From: Methanocalculus natronophilus
GTDB taxonomy: Archaea > Halobacteriota > Methanomicrobia > Methanomicrobiales > Methanocorpusculaceae
NCBI RefSeq assembly: GCF_038751955.1
Contig: NZ_JBCEXH010000009.1
Location: 1 to 64,000 of the forward strand
DNA length: 64,000 nucleotides
Reading direction: 5' to 3'
This document shows positions 9,028-17,596 of this stretch, piece by piece (the stretch's first letter is position 1; every line of letters begins with the position of its first letter). The notes beneath the pieces are model-generated. The model searched no databases and had not been told where the DNA came from. It saw only the letters and a program-made list of their open reading frames with translations. Position numbers and translations under genes: made by a program.

Positions 9028-9219
9028 TCACTCCTTCCCACGTGCCTTCCGGCCGCTTGCTGTCCATTCGACACGGCGGGGCACCCTGCGAAGCCGGTAG
9101 TTGCTCTGGCATTTGGACGAGCAGAAGTAGAATATTGCTCCGTCTTTCCTGACGAAGAGCTTGCCTGTTCCTGGTTCAAGCTGATCTCCACAGAAACTGC
9201 ATGTATACTTCTCAACCAT
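9028..9219 (-). CDS. rpl24e: Ribosomal protein L24e
   Basis: A 63-aa zinc-ribbon protein of the large ribosomal subunit. It begins [11 protein letters not shown] and has the second cysteine pair in [12 protein letters not shown], giving the four zinc ligands of eL24. The ATG at 9219 is preferred over an in-frame GTG nine bases upstream because GGCGGTGAGG precedes it as ribosome binding site. It lies between the S28e and ndk genes with nearly no gaps. Confidence 0.95.
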   Translation of the reverse strand: MVEKYTCSFCGDQLEPGTGKLFVRKDGAIFYFCSSKCQSNYRLRRVPRRVEWTASGRKARGKE

Positions 9220-9224
9220 CAGCC

Positions 9225-9434
9225 TCACCGCCTCGAGAGCTTCTTCGCCTCACGTTCCGTCTCAAGGAGCATCAGGATATCTCCCTCACGGATCGGCCCG
9301 AAGGTGTTCCGGGTGATGATCCGCCCCTTGTTTGGGCCATCAAGGATCCGGCACTTCACCTGGGATGCTTCTCCGTGCATCCCGGTGAGCCCGATCACTT
9401 CGATGACTTCCGCCGGCGTTCCATTATCTGCCAT
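9225..9434 (-). CDS. rps28e: Ribosomal protein S28e
   Basis: A 69-aa small-subunit ribosomal protein with an OB fold. It carries the conserved [16 protein letters not shown] and [18 protein letters not shown] segments (shown in parts: [14 protein letters not shown]) and ends in the typical basic tail KKLSRR. Position between L7Ae and L24e is the standard archaeal order. Confidence 0.96.
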   Translation of the reverse strand: MADNGTPAEVIEVIGLTGMHGEASQVKCRILDGPNKGRIITRNTFGPIREGDILMLLETEREAKKLSRR

Positions 9435-9441
9435 AGAAGAC

Positions 9442-9810
9442 TCAGCCTCTCAGTGCGGCAACCTGTTTCACGAGCTCTTCAACGAGATCCTTGCCTTTTC
9501 CGGATTTCACAATGGCAACTGCAGCAGAGCCGACATCAAGGCCGCAGGCAGCGCCGATATCGGTCTGTTTGGAGATGAAGATGAACGGGATCTGCTTCTC
9601 AGCACAGAGGGGCGGAAGATGCATCACAATCTCTTCCGGCTCAACATCGCCGCCGATTAACACAATCTGGGCAATGCCACGTTCAATTGCTTTTGTTGCC
9701 TCATTGGATCCCTTCTTGATCTTTCCGGTGTCCCGTGCAAGTTCGAGAGCTTCAAGCGCATTATTCTGAAGCTCATCAGGGACTTCAAATTTCTGATACA
9801 TCTTTGACAT
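9442..9810 (-). CDS. rpl7ae: Ribosomal protein L7Ae
   Basis: A 122-aa RNA-binding protein that recognises kink-turns in 23S rRNA and in C/D and H/ACA guide RNAs, and is also part of archaeal RNase P. The signature [17 protein letters not shown] with its Asn-Glu-Lys RNA contact residues, and the [12 protein letters not shown] segment, are intact. First gene of the four-gene unit, with its own promoter upstream. Confidence 0.96.
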   Translation of the reverse strand: MSKMYQKFEVPDELQNNALEALELARDTGKIKKGSNEATKAIERGIAQIVLIGGDVEPEEIVMHLPPLCAEKQIPFIFISKQTDIGAACGLDVGSAAVAIVKSGKGKDLVEELVKQVAALRG

Positions 9811-9882
9811 AACTCACCTCATTCAGGAGGGGGGAGCCTCCGTCATCACTCATCAGCGGTTCAAAAACCGATGCTGGCGTAA

Positions 9883-9893
9883 CCATATAATTT
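9883..9893 (-). promoter_or_regulatory. TATA box of the L7Ae operon
   Basis: On the minus strand, AAATTATATGG precedes the L7Ae start by about 75 bases, giving a leader of roughly 45 bases. The box touches the last base of the upstream DUF2298 gene. A GGAGG-like sequence lies in the leader. Confidence 0.5.
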
Positions 9894-11929
9894 CACAGAG
9901 AAGGGGGATAAAGGTTCTTCTCCGGGACCGGGTGCAGCACTTCGTATATGGTTGTACCACCTTCTGAAAAGACAGGTTTCAGGCCCTCTGAAGGAAGATT
10001 CACCAGATAGCGTTCCTTTTCAAAACTGCCGACAACAATATGCGTCACGCCATACTCCTGAAGGAGAATCGGGCTTTGATCCGGGTTTTCATAGATGATT
10101 CTGACATCCTGGATCCTTTTGTGGTACCAGCCATCCTCATCGCCGCGCCAGACCAGCTCATGGCCCGGCCATCCGAGGATCGTCGGGATACCGGTAAATG
10201 ACGATATCCTGGCAGCATAGGTATACCCTTCACCAACAGCTTCAACAACAACCAGGTCCCCATCAAGCGACCGAAGATACGAGATTGCCGCTGCATCTCC
10301 GGGGTGCCTGTCAAAGAGCCAGGCAGCGCCATCAAGTGTTCCGGAGCCATAGCCATATGTCAGTGGTACAGATGATGGAAGGAGCAGCAGTACAGTCACA
10401 ACCAGAACAGCTGCTCCCAGTTTCACAATTTCTGGGATTTTATACGGCCATTTTGCAGCAGAGAGCCATTTTCCGGCGATAACCAGTGCTGCAAGGCCCA
10501 TCATCACCCAGGCGCCGATGTATAATTTAAAGACGGTATTCATCCGGAAGAACACATCACCCATCCCATCCTGCAGGAAGATAAGTTCACAGGCGATGAT
10601 TGTGGCAAGCCCTGCAATTGCTATGATATCTTCTGGCCTTCCCAGGCGCTTCAGGCAGATCAGTATCAGGGCAAGGAGAGCAACTCCTGCTGCCAGGTAC
10701 CCGAAAAAGTAGGCAGCCAGCAAAATGGCAAGCAGCCAGGGGCGGCGGTACAGCTGATCTGCTCCATATGCAAAAAAGACAGCAAGGAAGAACCCATGGA
10801 CGAGGAGAAACGATACCAGGCTGCTCCCTTCTGGCACGATACCAATGCCGAGTATGCCTGCTCCTTCAATTGAGAGCAGAAGCGGGCCATAGAGGAGGAG
10901 AGAGAGCGGCGGCACGATCAGCAGGGGCATCCATTCAACGGGATCCCGCATCGCATGGCGGATACCGGTCCAAAGGGCGATCACACAATAGAGAGGGGCA
11001 TACAAGAGCACATCCCACGAATGCAGCCCCGGCATGGTGCCAAGCGAGAGTGCAAGAAGAGCAGCGAGCAGCAGCCGGGATCTGAGTGCAAGATCACCAT
11101 ACCTGAGGAGCAGCACAGCAGCAAGCGTGAGAAAGAGGATCTGGTTGAAGATACCCAGGATATGTGCATGGGGATCTCCCCAGAAGAATGAGAATATCGG
11201 ATATTCATTGATTGTCCCGGCAATAACCCGGGTACTCTCCCAGGGAATCGAGGCGACATCAGTTCCCGTGAGCAGATGCCATACGACTGCCGGGTTTGGG
11301 ATGAGAAGGATCAGGGCAGGCAGCCACCGGTATCGCGGGAGGAGAAGATACCCAAAGGCAACAGCAGCCACAACCGCCATACCGGCAACTGTTGGGAGCA
11401 TCAGGTTGAAGACCAGAAACGAGTCTGCTCCGATCACATGTCCAGGGGCACCGGACATCCAGTGTCCAAGATAATAGTAGATTGAGAGATCAGATCCTGC
11501 AAACCAGGGATCCAGCGGGGGAACAACGGGGTTGCGCATCACCGAGGCGAGGAATGCATGATCCATGAACTTCTCGGCAAACGAGATTGCAGGGTTATAA
11601 AACCGGATCAGAAGCAGATAGAGAAAGCCCGCGAGAAAGGCGATATCCCAGCCGATCTGCTGGCGAAATAGAGACAGGTTGTACTGCTTTTTCAGTACCA
11701 TGAAACAAAATAGACCAATAAAACAGACTGTTGCAAGAGCAACAGGGAGACGGAAGAACCCGCAATACCAGGTAATGAACGTAAAGAAGAGGAGCGATAC
11801 GGGATAGGAGAGAGGATAGGCAATATCTTCAAGCGTCTCCCTGAGAAGCGGGTAGATTGCAAGCTGGAGAAGCTTCAGAAGAGCCAGCCAGAGGATGACG
11901 GTGACAAGCTGCAGCTCAGCTTCAATCAA
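9893..11929 (-). CDS. DUF2298 (YYY-motif) multi-spanning membrane protein
   Basis: A 678-aa membrane protein with about 15 hydrophobic segments. It carries the hallmarks of the DUF2298/YYY family: EKFMDHAFL, PPLDPWFAGSDLSIYYYLGH (key YYY) and the FFWGDPHAHI loop with clustered His/Asp residues. The family resembles GT-C glycosyltransferases that use lipid-phosphate sugars on the outside of the membrane, but no activity has been shown to my knowledge. It overlaps the start of the flippase-like gene by four bases and closes a glycan gene cluster. Confidence 0.85.
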   Translation of the reverse strand: MIEAELQLVTVILWLALLKLLQLAIYPLLRETLEDIAYPLSYPVSLLFFTFITWYCGFFRLPVALATVCFIGLFCFMVLKKQYNLSLFRQQIGWDIAFLAGFLYLLLIRFYNPAISFAEKFMDHAFLASVMRNPVVPPLDPWFAGSDLSIYYYLGHWMSGAPGHVIGADSFLVFNLMLPTVAGMAVVAAVAFGYLLLPRYRWLPALILLIPNPAVVWHLLTGTDVASIPWESTRVIAGTINEYPIFSFFWGDPHAHILGIFNQILFLTLAAVLLLRYGDLALRSRLLLAALLALSLGTMPGLHSWDVLLYAPLYCVIALWTGIRHAMRDPVEWMPLLIVPPLSLLLYGPLLLSIEGAGILGIGIVPEGSSLVSFLLVHGFFLAVFFAYGADQLYRRPWLLAILLAAYFFGYLAAGVALLALILICLKRLGRPEDIIAIAGLATIIACELIFLQDGMGDVFFRMNTVFKLYIGAWVMMGLAALVIAGKWLSAAKWPYKIPEIVKLGAAVLVVTVLLLLPSSVPLTYGYGSGTLDGAAWLFDRHPGDAAAISYLRSLDGDLVVVEAVGEGYTYAARISSFTGIPTILGWPGHELVWRGDEDGWYHKRIQDVRIIYENPDQSPILLQEYGVTHIVVGSFEKERYLVNLPSEGLKPVFSEGGTTIYEVLHPVPEKNLYPPSL

Positions 11930-12888
11930 TGAATATCCCTCCTGAGATCACCTGAGAATGCCCGTTTGAGAAGTGTCACGGTCCAGTCTCCAAAATAGAA
12001 GATTGAGAGAACCCCGCCTGCCAGCGTCACCAGGTTCTTGATGAGATGATCAACAACAGCGATCAGGACAGCTGCTCCGGCAGAGACACCCGCAAGCTCA
12101 AACGTCATGGCAAGTGCCAGTTCATAGGTTCCAATCCCGCCTGGAGTGATCGGCACTGCCTTGACCAGGTTGCCAACCACGATCGCAAGGATCACAACCA
12201 TCACCGATACAGATTCACCAAACATCCAGACAACCATCAGGCAGACCAGGCAGTCGATCAGCCAGATAACAATCGAGGAGAGGAGGAGTGTGCCGAGTGC
12301 AGACGGGGTCAGGGAAACCGATCGGATCTGAGCAAGGATCTCAATTCCTTTTGCAATAAAACGGTTTTGCGAGGATAGTGAACCAGAATACCAGAGGAGG
12401 ATGAGAAAAAGGATGCCGCCGAGAAGAATGATGCCAATCACAATCGAAAACCATTCCTGGTGGCCGATGGCAAACGGCAGTGCCAGTGCCCCGATGAGTG
12501 CGATTGTCAGCAGATCGAAAACCCGCTCGGTCAGAACCGAGGAGAAGCCGGTTGTATACGTCGTCTCTTTCTCGTGCTTCAGGATCAGCAGGCGGATCAG
12601 ATCACCGAGGCGTGCCGGGACGATCAGGTTTGCTGTCTGGGAGACAAAGATGCAGGCAGTCGCAAAGATGCCTGTTGCCAGGACAGAAAGCCGCCCCAGG
12701 ATATACGAGTACCGCACCCCCCTCAGGTACCATGCAAGAAGGCAGATTGCAGCTGCTGCTGCCAGGTACCGTGGATCTGCTTCCTGGATAGTGATCAAAA
12801 GCTCGTCCCAGACACGGGAGAGCAGAAACGCGATGATACCTCCCGCAATTGCTGTCGAGAGAAGAAGGGTGCTAATCTTTCTCAGCAT
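11926..12888 (-). CDS. Flippase-like membrane protein (UPF0104/LPG synthase TM family)
   Basis: A 320-aa membrane protein with about eight helices. The segments SYILGRLSVLATGIFATACIF, PARLGDLIRLLIL, TERVFDLLTIALIG and PGGIGTYELALA (key motifs ARLGD, TERVFD, PGGIGTYE) mark the lysylphosphatidylglycerol synthase TM / UPF0104 family, present in many archaea beside glycosyltransferases. It overlaps the preceding GT2 gene by 17 bases. A role in moving or modifying a polyprenyl-linked sugar is inferred from context only. Confidence 0.85.
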   Translation of the reverse strand: MLRKISTLLLSTAIAGGIIAFLLSRVWDELLITIQEADPRYLAAAAAICLLAWYLRGVRYSYILGRLSVLATGIFATACIFVSQTANLIVPARLGDLIRLLILKHEKETTYTTGFSSVLTERVFDLLTIALIGALALPFAIGHQEWFSIVIGIILLGGILFLILLWYSGSLSSQNRFIAKGIEILAQIRSVSLTPSALGTLLLSSIVIWLIDCLVCLMVVWMFGESVSVMVVILAIVVGNLVKAVPITPGGIGTYELALAMTFELAGVSAGAAVLIAVVDHLIKNLVTLAGGVLSIFYFGDWTVTLLKRAFSGDLRRDIH

Positions 12889-13600
12889 GGAGGCGCCACC
12901 AGAGCCTGAGAATCTCAGATCCCATACCCGTTACATCAGAGAGCTGCACGGTTGTTCCTGCACCCTGCTGCCAGGTGACTGGAAACTCACAGACATGGTA
13001 TCCTCCCCGCTGTGCACGCACAAGCAGTTCGGTATCCCAGAACCAGTGTGGCGCACGGATCGCTGGCAGCAGGTCAAGGAGCAGGTTCCGCGAGAAGGCT
13101 TTGAACCCGCACTGGTGATCATAGAGGCGGCTGCCGAGGATGAACCTGACAAGCATGTTATATCCCCTGCTCGCAATCTCCCTTTTGCTGTCACGATCGA
13201 TCCGTGAATCCGGCATAAGCCGGGATCCTGTTGCGATATCAAAGCCTGATCGGATTGCCTGGATCAGATCCCCAAGATGAGACATGTCAGTTGCGAGATC
13301 AACATCATAATAACAGAAAATATCACCTTTTGATTCCCTGAAGGCACGGGTCAGCGCCCGTCCCCGACCCAGACGCTCATCGGCATGGAGTAGGCGGACG
13401 CGGGAGTCACGCTCTTCCCATCCGGCAACAAGCTCCGCACTGCCGTCATCAGATCCATCCTCGGCAACCAGCAGTTCAAAGGAACTGCAGATCTCCTCAA
13501 GATAGTGAAGTGATGCGGGTATAGCGTCTATAAGCGCAGCCCGGTCATTATAGACCGGAATAACTGCTGAAACCTCGCATGTATCTATCATTTCAGCCAC
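12872..13600 (-). CDS. Family 2 glycosyltransferase (dolichyl-phosphate sugar synthase type)
   Basis: A 242-aa GT-A fold enzyme that most likely transfers a sugar from a nucleotide donor to dolichyl phosphate, as ALG5/DPM1-type enzymes do. Visible features: AVIPVYND at the N-terminus, the AEDGSDDGS nucleotide-binding loop, CYYDVDLATD as the DxD metal motif, and HQCGFKAFSR with the conserved QCG(F/M)K element, then the WFWDTELL segment. No transmembrane anchor is visible. It overlaps both neighbours and belongs to the glycan cluster. Confidence 0.9.
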   Translation of the reverse strand: MAEMIDTCEVSAVIPVYNDRAALIDAIPASLHYLEEICSSFELLVAEDGSDDGSAELVAGWEERDSRVRLLHADERLGRGRALTRAFRESKGDIFCYYDVDLATDMSHLGDLIQAIRSGFDIATGSRLMPDSRIDRDSKREIASRGYNMLVRFILGSRLYDHQCGFKAFSRNLLLDLLPAIRAPHWFWDTELLVRAQRGGYHVCEFPVTWQQGAGTTVQLSDVTGMGSEILRLWWRLHAEKD

Positions 13601-14817
13601 TCCAGAACCTCATCTGCAATCCGCTCACCAGCCCTGACAGATCCTTCCATACTCCGTTCAGGATAGTTCTCCACTGAAAACATCCCTGCAAGAAAGAGGC
13701 CGGGTGCTGGCTGTGAATGTGGAATGTGTGCTCTGTATCCTGTCACATAGACCGGACCCGCATCAGGTTCGATACAGAGCGTATGCCAGTGAATCGCCTC
13801 CCGGGGAATGGAGAACCGTTTGCAGAAGTCCCTGATGAAATGCTCTTTGCAGTCTTTGGGCAGTTGATTCAAAAAATATGATGCAATATAGACGATATGT
13901 TCTCCGTACCGATCGAATGGCACAAAGTTTGTATGAACAATCACTGCGCCATAGGGGGCGGGATCTCCCATGTTTACCCAGTAGATCCCCGCTGCCGGAT
14001 CAATTGACATTCCAAGGGTGAGGCATGCAGCACCCTGGTAGGGGAGGGGCTGAAGCGGAACCGAACAGATACGGGCAGTCTCCTGTGGAGGGAGCGTGGA
14101 TATGAGGCAATCATACCGTTTGCCGTCAACGATCCAGCCACCATCTGCAAACCGGGCGCTTTCAACAGCATGGCCTTTCTGCAAGCAGCAGCCAGCGTCA
14201 TCCAGGCGGGCGGTGATTGCATCGATCAGCCCGACAAAACCTCCCCTGAGATAGCCGAGCCGCTCACCTTCCGGCCCACGGTTTGACCGGATAGCAATCC
14301 TGCTTACAAGCCATGCAGCAGAGACAGTTCCATGTGCATCTCCAAACTTCGACCTGAGCAATGGCTCAAAGAACGACGCATACACCCCTTCTCCCACATA
14401 ATCAATGCAATAGTCCTTTGCCGTGATATCATCCAGTTTGTCCGGGTCAGCAGAGCGGGAACGGAGTACAAAACGGGCAAGACGGATCTTTTCAAAGACT
14501 GAAAGGTGAGGGTAGCGAAGGATCTGGATGGGGGTTGTCAGTGGATGAATTGTTCCATTGACCATGTACCCGGTGCTCCCGTGAAGCCATTCAAGCTGGT
14601 CTGAGATTCCAAGCTCTTCAATCAGGCTGATAAGCCTTGAGTCACCGGAGAAGCAGTGATGGTAGAATGATTCGATTGCGTAACCCTGGCGCTGGTACGA
14701 GGAGAGACAACCCCCCGCTTCTTCACCCTTTTCATAAATGGTGACCTTGTGGGTTTTTGAGAGGCGAAGTGCCGCGAGAAGGCCGGTTAAACCACCACCA
14801 ATTACGCAAATATGCAT
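13588..14817 (-). CDS. FAD-dependent oxidoreductase (protoporphyrinogen/amine oxidase fold)
   Basis: A 409-aa flavoprotein. It starts with the dinucleotide-binding loop GGGLTGLLAALRLS and the EKGEEAGG segment, and ends with a second FAD-contacting stretch LFLAGMFSVENYPERSMEGS. The family includes desaturases, UDP-galactopyranose-mutase-like enzymes and protoporphyrinogen oxidases, so the substrate is open. As first gene of a cluster with a GT2 enzyme, a flippase-like protein and a YYY protein, a step in making or reducing a lipid-linked glycan or polyprenyl carrier is a reasonable inference. Confidence 0.85.
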   Translation of the reverse strand: MHICVIGGGLTGLLAALRLSKTHKVTIYEKGEEAGGCLSSYQRQGYAIESFYHHCFSGDSRLISLIEELGISDQLEWLHGSTGYMVNGTIHPLTTPIQILRYPHLSVFEKIRLARFVLRSRSADPDKLDDITAKDYCIDYVGEGVYASFFEPLLRSKFGDAHGTVSAAWLVSRIAIRSNRGPEGERLGYLRGGFVGLIDAITARLDDAGCCLQKGHAVESARFADGGWIVDGKRYDCLISTLPPQETARICSVPLQPLPYQGAACLTLGMSIDPAAGIYWVNMGDPAPYGAVIVHTNFVPFDRYGEHIVYIASYFLNQLPKDCKEHFIRDFCKRFSIPREAIHWHTLCIEPDAGPVYVTGYRAHIPHSQPAPGLFLAGMFSVENYPERSMEGSVRAGERIADEVLEWLK

Positions 14818-14883
14818 CCATCTATTGTGTTATTGAGGAACATAAGAAAGTTTTTGAATCATTCCACCCAAATCATTAAGAAA

Positions 14884-14893
14884 CCATATATAC
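14884..14893 (+). promoter_or_regulatory. TATA box of cetZ
   Basis: CCATATATAC in the 120-base gap between the divergent oxidoreductase and cetZ. It predicts a transcript start near 14915 and a short leader that contains a GAGGATGG ribosome binding site. Confidence 0.5.
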
Positions 14894-14937
14894 TGAGGAT
14901 ACCTATCGTAATCTATATTGAGGATGGTGTCAGCTAA

Positions 14938-16098
14938 ATGCGTGTATTTTTCATCGGATTCGGACAGGCCGGGGGGAAAATTGTCGATATGTTTCTTGCC
15001 CAGGATCGGAGACTTCAGCAGGGAAGTTTCCGCGGTATTGCTGTGAATACGGCAAGAACCGATTTAATGGGCCTAAAACACATAGACATGAAAGACAGGC
15101 TCTTAATCGGCCAGACGGTTGTGAAGGGCCACGGTGTTGGAACCGACAATGTCACCGGCGCAAAAATTGCCGCAGATGAGATCGACACCATCATCAACGC
15201 CATCGACACCAGGGGAACGCACGATATCGACGCATTTGTCGTGGTTGCAGGACTCGGTGGCGGCACCGGATCCGGAGGCACACCAGTCCTCTGCCGGCAT
15301 TTAAAGCGTATTTACCGTGAGCCTGTCTATGCACTCGGGATGATCCCGGCACCTGAGGAAGGACGTTTGTACTCATACAACTCCGCCCGCAGCCTTGCAA
15401 CACTTGTCCATGAGGCCGATAACACCTTCATCTTCGACAACAGTGCCTGGAAGAACGAAGGTGAGAGCGTAAAAAGTGCATATGAGCGGTTGAATGACGA
15501 GCTCGTCCGAAGGTTCGGCGTACTCTTCCGTGCTGGCGAAGTTGGAAAACTCGGTGTTGGAGAGATGGTTGTTGACTCCTCAGAAATCATCAACACCCTG
15601 CGTGGTGGAGGGATCTCAACCATCGGGTATGCCATCTCAGATGTGGTAACAAAATCAAAACAGAAAAAGGGTTTATTCTCCGGGTTTGGAAAGAAGGATA
15701 AGGCCGAGAGTGCACTGACTGGCGAAGACAAATCCGCAAAGATCATCGGTCTCGTCAGAAGGGCGATGCTCGGCCGCCTGACACTCCCCTGCGACTACAC
15801 CACAGCCGAACGTGCCCTGGTGCTGGTTGCAGGGCCTCCTGAAGAGATGGACAGAAAGGGTGTTGAAAAATCCAAGTCATGGGTGGAAGAAAACATTGCA
15901 GGGGTTGAGGTCCGGGGCGGTGATTACCCGCTTGAGTCCAATTATATCGCTGCAGTTGTTGTCCTTGCAACTATCGGCCATGCCCCCAGAATAGCTGAAC
16001 TCCTTGAAGTAGCAAAAGAGACGAAACAGGATGTTATCAAATCAAAAGACCGGAAGTCAACGATGTTTGAAGATGCAATTGATCCGCTCTTTGAGTGA
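14938..16098 (+). CDS. cetZ: Tubulin/FtsZ-like GTPase CetZ
   Basis: A 386-aa cytoskeletal GTPase. It begins MRVFFIGFGQAGGKIVDMF and carries the tubulin-superfamily signature loop GLGGGTGSGG (around residue 110), the EEGRLYSYNSARSL segment and the VVDSSEI stretch in the position of the T7 loop that completes the active site of the neighbouring subunit. These features, and the length, fit CetZ rather than canonical FtsZ. In haloarchaea CetZ proteins control cell shape and motility; the role in methanogens is less studied. The downstream secreted-protein gene starts 10 bases later. Confidence 0.92.
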   Translation: MRVFFIGFGQAGGKIVDMFLAQDRRLQQGSFRGIAVNTARTDLMGLKHIDMKDRLLIGQTVVKGHGVGTDNVTGAKIAADEIDTIINAIDTRGTHDIDAFVVVAGLGGGTGSGGTPVLCRHLKRIYREPVYALGMIPAPEEGRLYSYNSARSLATLVHEADNTFIFDNSAWKNEGESVKSAYERLNDELVRRFGVLFRAGEVGKLGVGEMVVDSSEIINTLRGGGISTIGYAISDVVTKSKQKKGLFSGFGKKDKAESALTGEDKSAKIIGLVRRAMLGRLTLPCDYTTAERALVLVAGPPEEMDRKGVEKSKSWVEENIAGVEVRGGDYPLESNYIAAVVVLATIGHAPRIAELLEVAKETKQDVIKSKDRKSTMFEDAIDPLFE

Positions 16099-16108
16099 GG
16101 GAAGAGAG

Positions 16109-17218
16109 ATGAAACGAATTATCCTACTACTACTGCTTGCCTGCTTTGCACTCTGTGCAGTTCCTGCCTGTGCAATTACCGTAACGCCCCCATCAGGTAT
16201 TCCAACAGGTGACCTGACACCGGGAACACGACTCTCAATAGAGACAACAGTTTCAGACTTTATTGGTGGATCAGGAACCACGTTCCCCATGTCAGATACC
16301 CTGCAGCTCTATACCGATCTTGACAGCCCAAGGTGGACCGTCACCATTGTCCTTGATGGGATAGACAACCCAAGGCCGGTCAGCTCCGCGCGAACCCACA
16401 GGATATCCGGATTTGAACTTGAATACCCTTCAAGCGTTGATCTTAAAGTAATCGTCAATCTTGAGGGAGAGGTGCCTGATGTCACCGCAACCGGAGATAA
16501 GGAGATAATCCGTATCCGGCAGATCGATTCAAGTGACCGGGTGCGATCAAATGGTGAGTTTGTCGTCACCAGAACTGTTCTAAACCCTGCGGAAGTCAAG
16601 ACCGCAATTACGTCCGCAAAAGGTAACCTGGAAGATTTCAGGACGAAGCTCGATGCTGCAAAGGATGACGGGGTTGACACCTCCGCTGTCGAAACCAAAT
16701 ATAATTCTGCAAGAAACGCACTTGAAAGTGCAACCGCAGCAGGAGATAATGTGGGTCTTGCACAGTCCTATCTTTCAACCGCACGAACCGCACTAACCGA
16801 GGGAGAGGAACTCCTTGAAGAAACAGTTGTCCAGCATGCAATCAGCAGTGCTGAGGATGTACTTGCCGATCTTGATGATACAATTGATTACTTCACAGCA
16901 AATCGGAGCATGGGATCAGACTCCCGTGTCGTCCTCATCTCCTCCAAGCGACAGAGCGTGAAGAACCAGATAGATACTGCCAAAGGAAACTATGATGCAG
17001 GTCATTATTCACTTGCAGAAAGGCAGGCAAATGATGCCCTGGATGAGGGAAAGAACGTTCTTGCCGAAGCCCGCGATCTCAGGGAGCAGGTTGAATCACT
17101 GCCGGTATTTGTTGATCCCGGCAAACCATATCTCTGGGTGGTGCTTGGAGCTGCTGTGATTGGTGCTGTTGGATTCGTCGTGATAAAGAAACGGCGAACC
17201 TGGGATGAACTGGGATAA
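16109..17218 (+). CDS. Exported helical protein with C-terminal membrane anchor
   Basis: A 369-aa protein of unknown function. The ATG at 16109, preceded by GAGGGAAGAG, gives a clear signal peptide (hydrophobic run IILLLLLACFALCAV, likely cut before ITV). An Ig-like beta region (about residues 25-155) is followed by about 180 residues of predicted helices rich in Ala, Glu and Lys with heptad-like spacing (for example SSAVETKYNSARNALE). One transmembrane helix and a basic tail KKRRTWDELG close it, so most of it faces outward. It lies 10 bases after cetZ and is probably co-transcribed, which raises the possibility of a shared role in cell envelope or shape. Confidence 0.75.
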   Translation: MKRIILLLLLACFALCAVPACAITVTPPSGIPTGDLTPGTRLSIETTVSDFIGGSGTTFPMSDTLQLYTDLDSPRWTVTIVLDGIDNPRPVSSARTHRISGFELEYPSSVDLKVIVNLEGEVPDVTATGDKEIIRIRQIDSSDRVRSNGEFVVTRTVLNPAEVKTAITSAKGNLEDFRTKLDAAKDDGVDTSAVETKYNSARNALESATAAGDNVGLAQSYLSTARTALTEGEELLEETVVQHAISSAEDVLADLDDTIDYFTANRSMGSDSRVVLISSKRQSVKNQIDTAKGNYDAGHYSLAERQANDALDEGKNVLAEARDLREQVESLPVFVDPGKPYLWVVLGAAVIGAVGFVVIKKRRTWDELG

Positions 17219-17250
17219 AAGAGGGCTTTTCCTCATCTTCCCCACCTGAC

Positions 17251-17267
17251 TTTTTTAGACTCTTTTT
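17251..17267 (+). terminator. U-tract terminator after the cetZ unit
   Basis: Two T-runs, TTTTTT at 17251-17256 and TTTTT at 17263-17267, follow the stop codon by 33 and 45 bases. They are typical of archaeal intrinsic termination. Confidence 0.5.
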
Positions 17268-17339
17268 AAAGAAGGGCCATAGTATTGATTATTTAGAAAA
17301 GCCCCAGAGTGCCCGCTTCTCCGCACCACACATGCTTCG

Positions 17340-17465
17340 CAAGGGAGGTTGAGTTCGGGTTACCGCAGATACTGGCGCGGAAGGGGCGGGAATGCTCCGG
17401 GTGCTCCTCTTTGGCCTGACCCCGCCCCCCCCGATACCCGCGCCGCACCTGCTTCACTCACTCAC
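17340..17465 (-). ncRNA. Candidate structured RNA (SRP-RNA-like hairpin)
   Basis: The region folds into a long rod. GGCGCGG (17374-17380) pairs perfectly with CCGCGCC (17438-17444), GGGGCGGG (17383-17390) with CCCGCCCC (17421-17428), and GCAGAT (17365-17370) with ACCTGC (17447-17452) allowing one G-U. Read on the minus strand, the tip is GGGGUCAGGCC, then AAAGA, then GGAGCACCC, which recalls helix 8 of SRP RNA (GGUCAGG opposite AGCAG). The last G of AGCAG is not present and I could not recognise an Alu domain, so the identity and even the strand are uncertain. Confidence 0.35.
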
Positions 17466-17596
17466 AAATGTTCCCGGTTGCTGCATCGGGATCGTTTCCC
17501 GCGTTCCGAAGAATTCAGGAAAAACAGAAGCGATCAGAATTTGGAGAAAGAGTCCAATTCATATCCCACTCACCAGCTGGTGTGTGAGACAGGGTT

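Larger units (their letters stand above)
17219..17596. other. GC-rich intergenic stretch between convergent genes
   Basis: A 378-base gap between the 3' ends of two convergent genes. The first 50 bases hold T-runs that fit a terminator for the plus-strand unit. The rest is unusually GC-rich for a gap and contains a long imperfect foldback described separately. A 104-codon plus-strand frame here has no protein-like features. Confidence 0.6.

Noticed and set aside
12401-13207. 268-codon plus-strand frame opposite the flippase-like and GT2 genes
   Set aside because: Composition (many Arg, Ser, Pro) is that of a shadow frame, and both minus-strand genes have firm family motifs.
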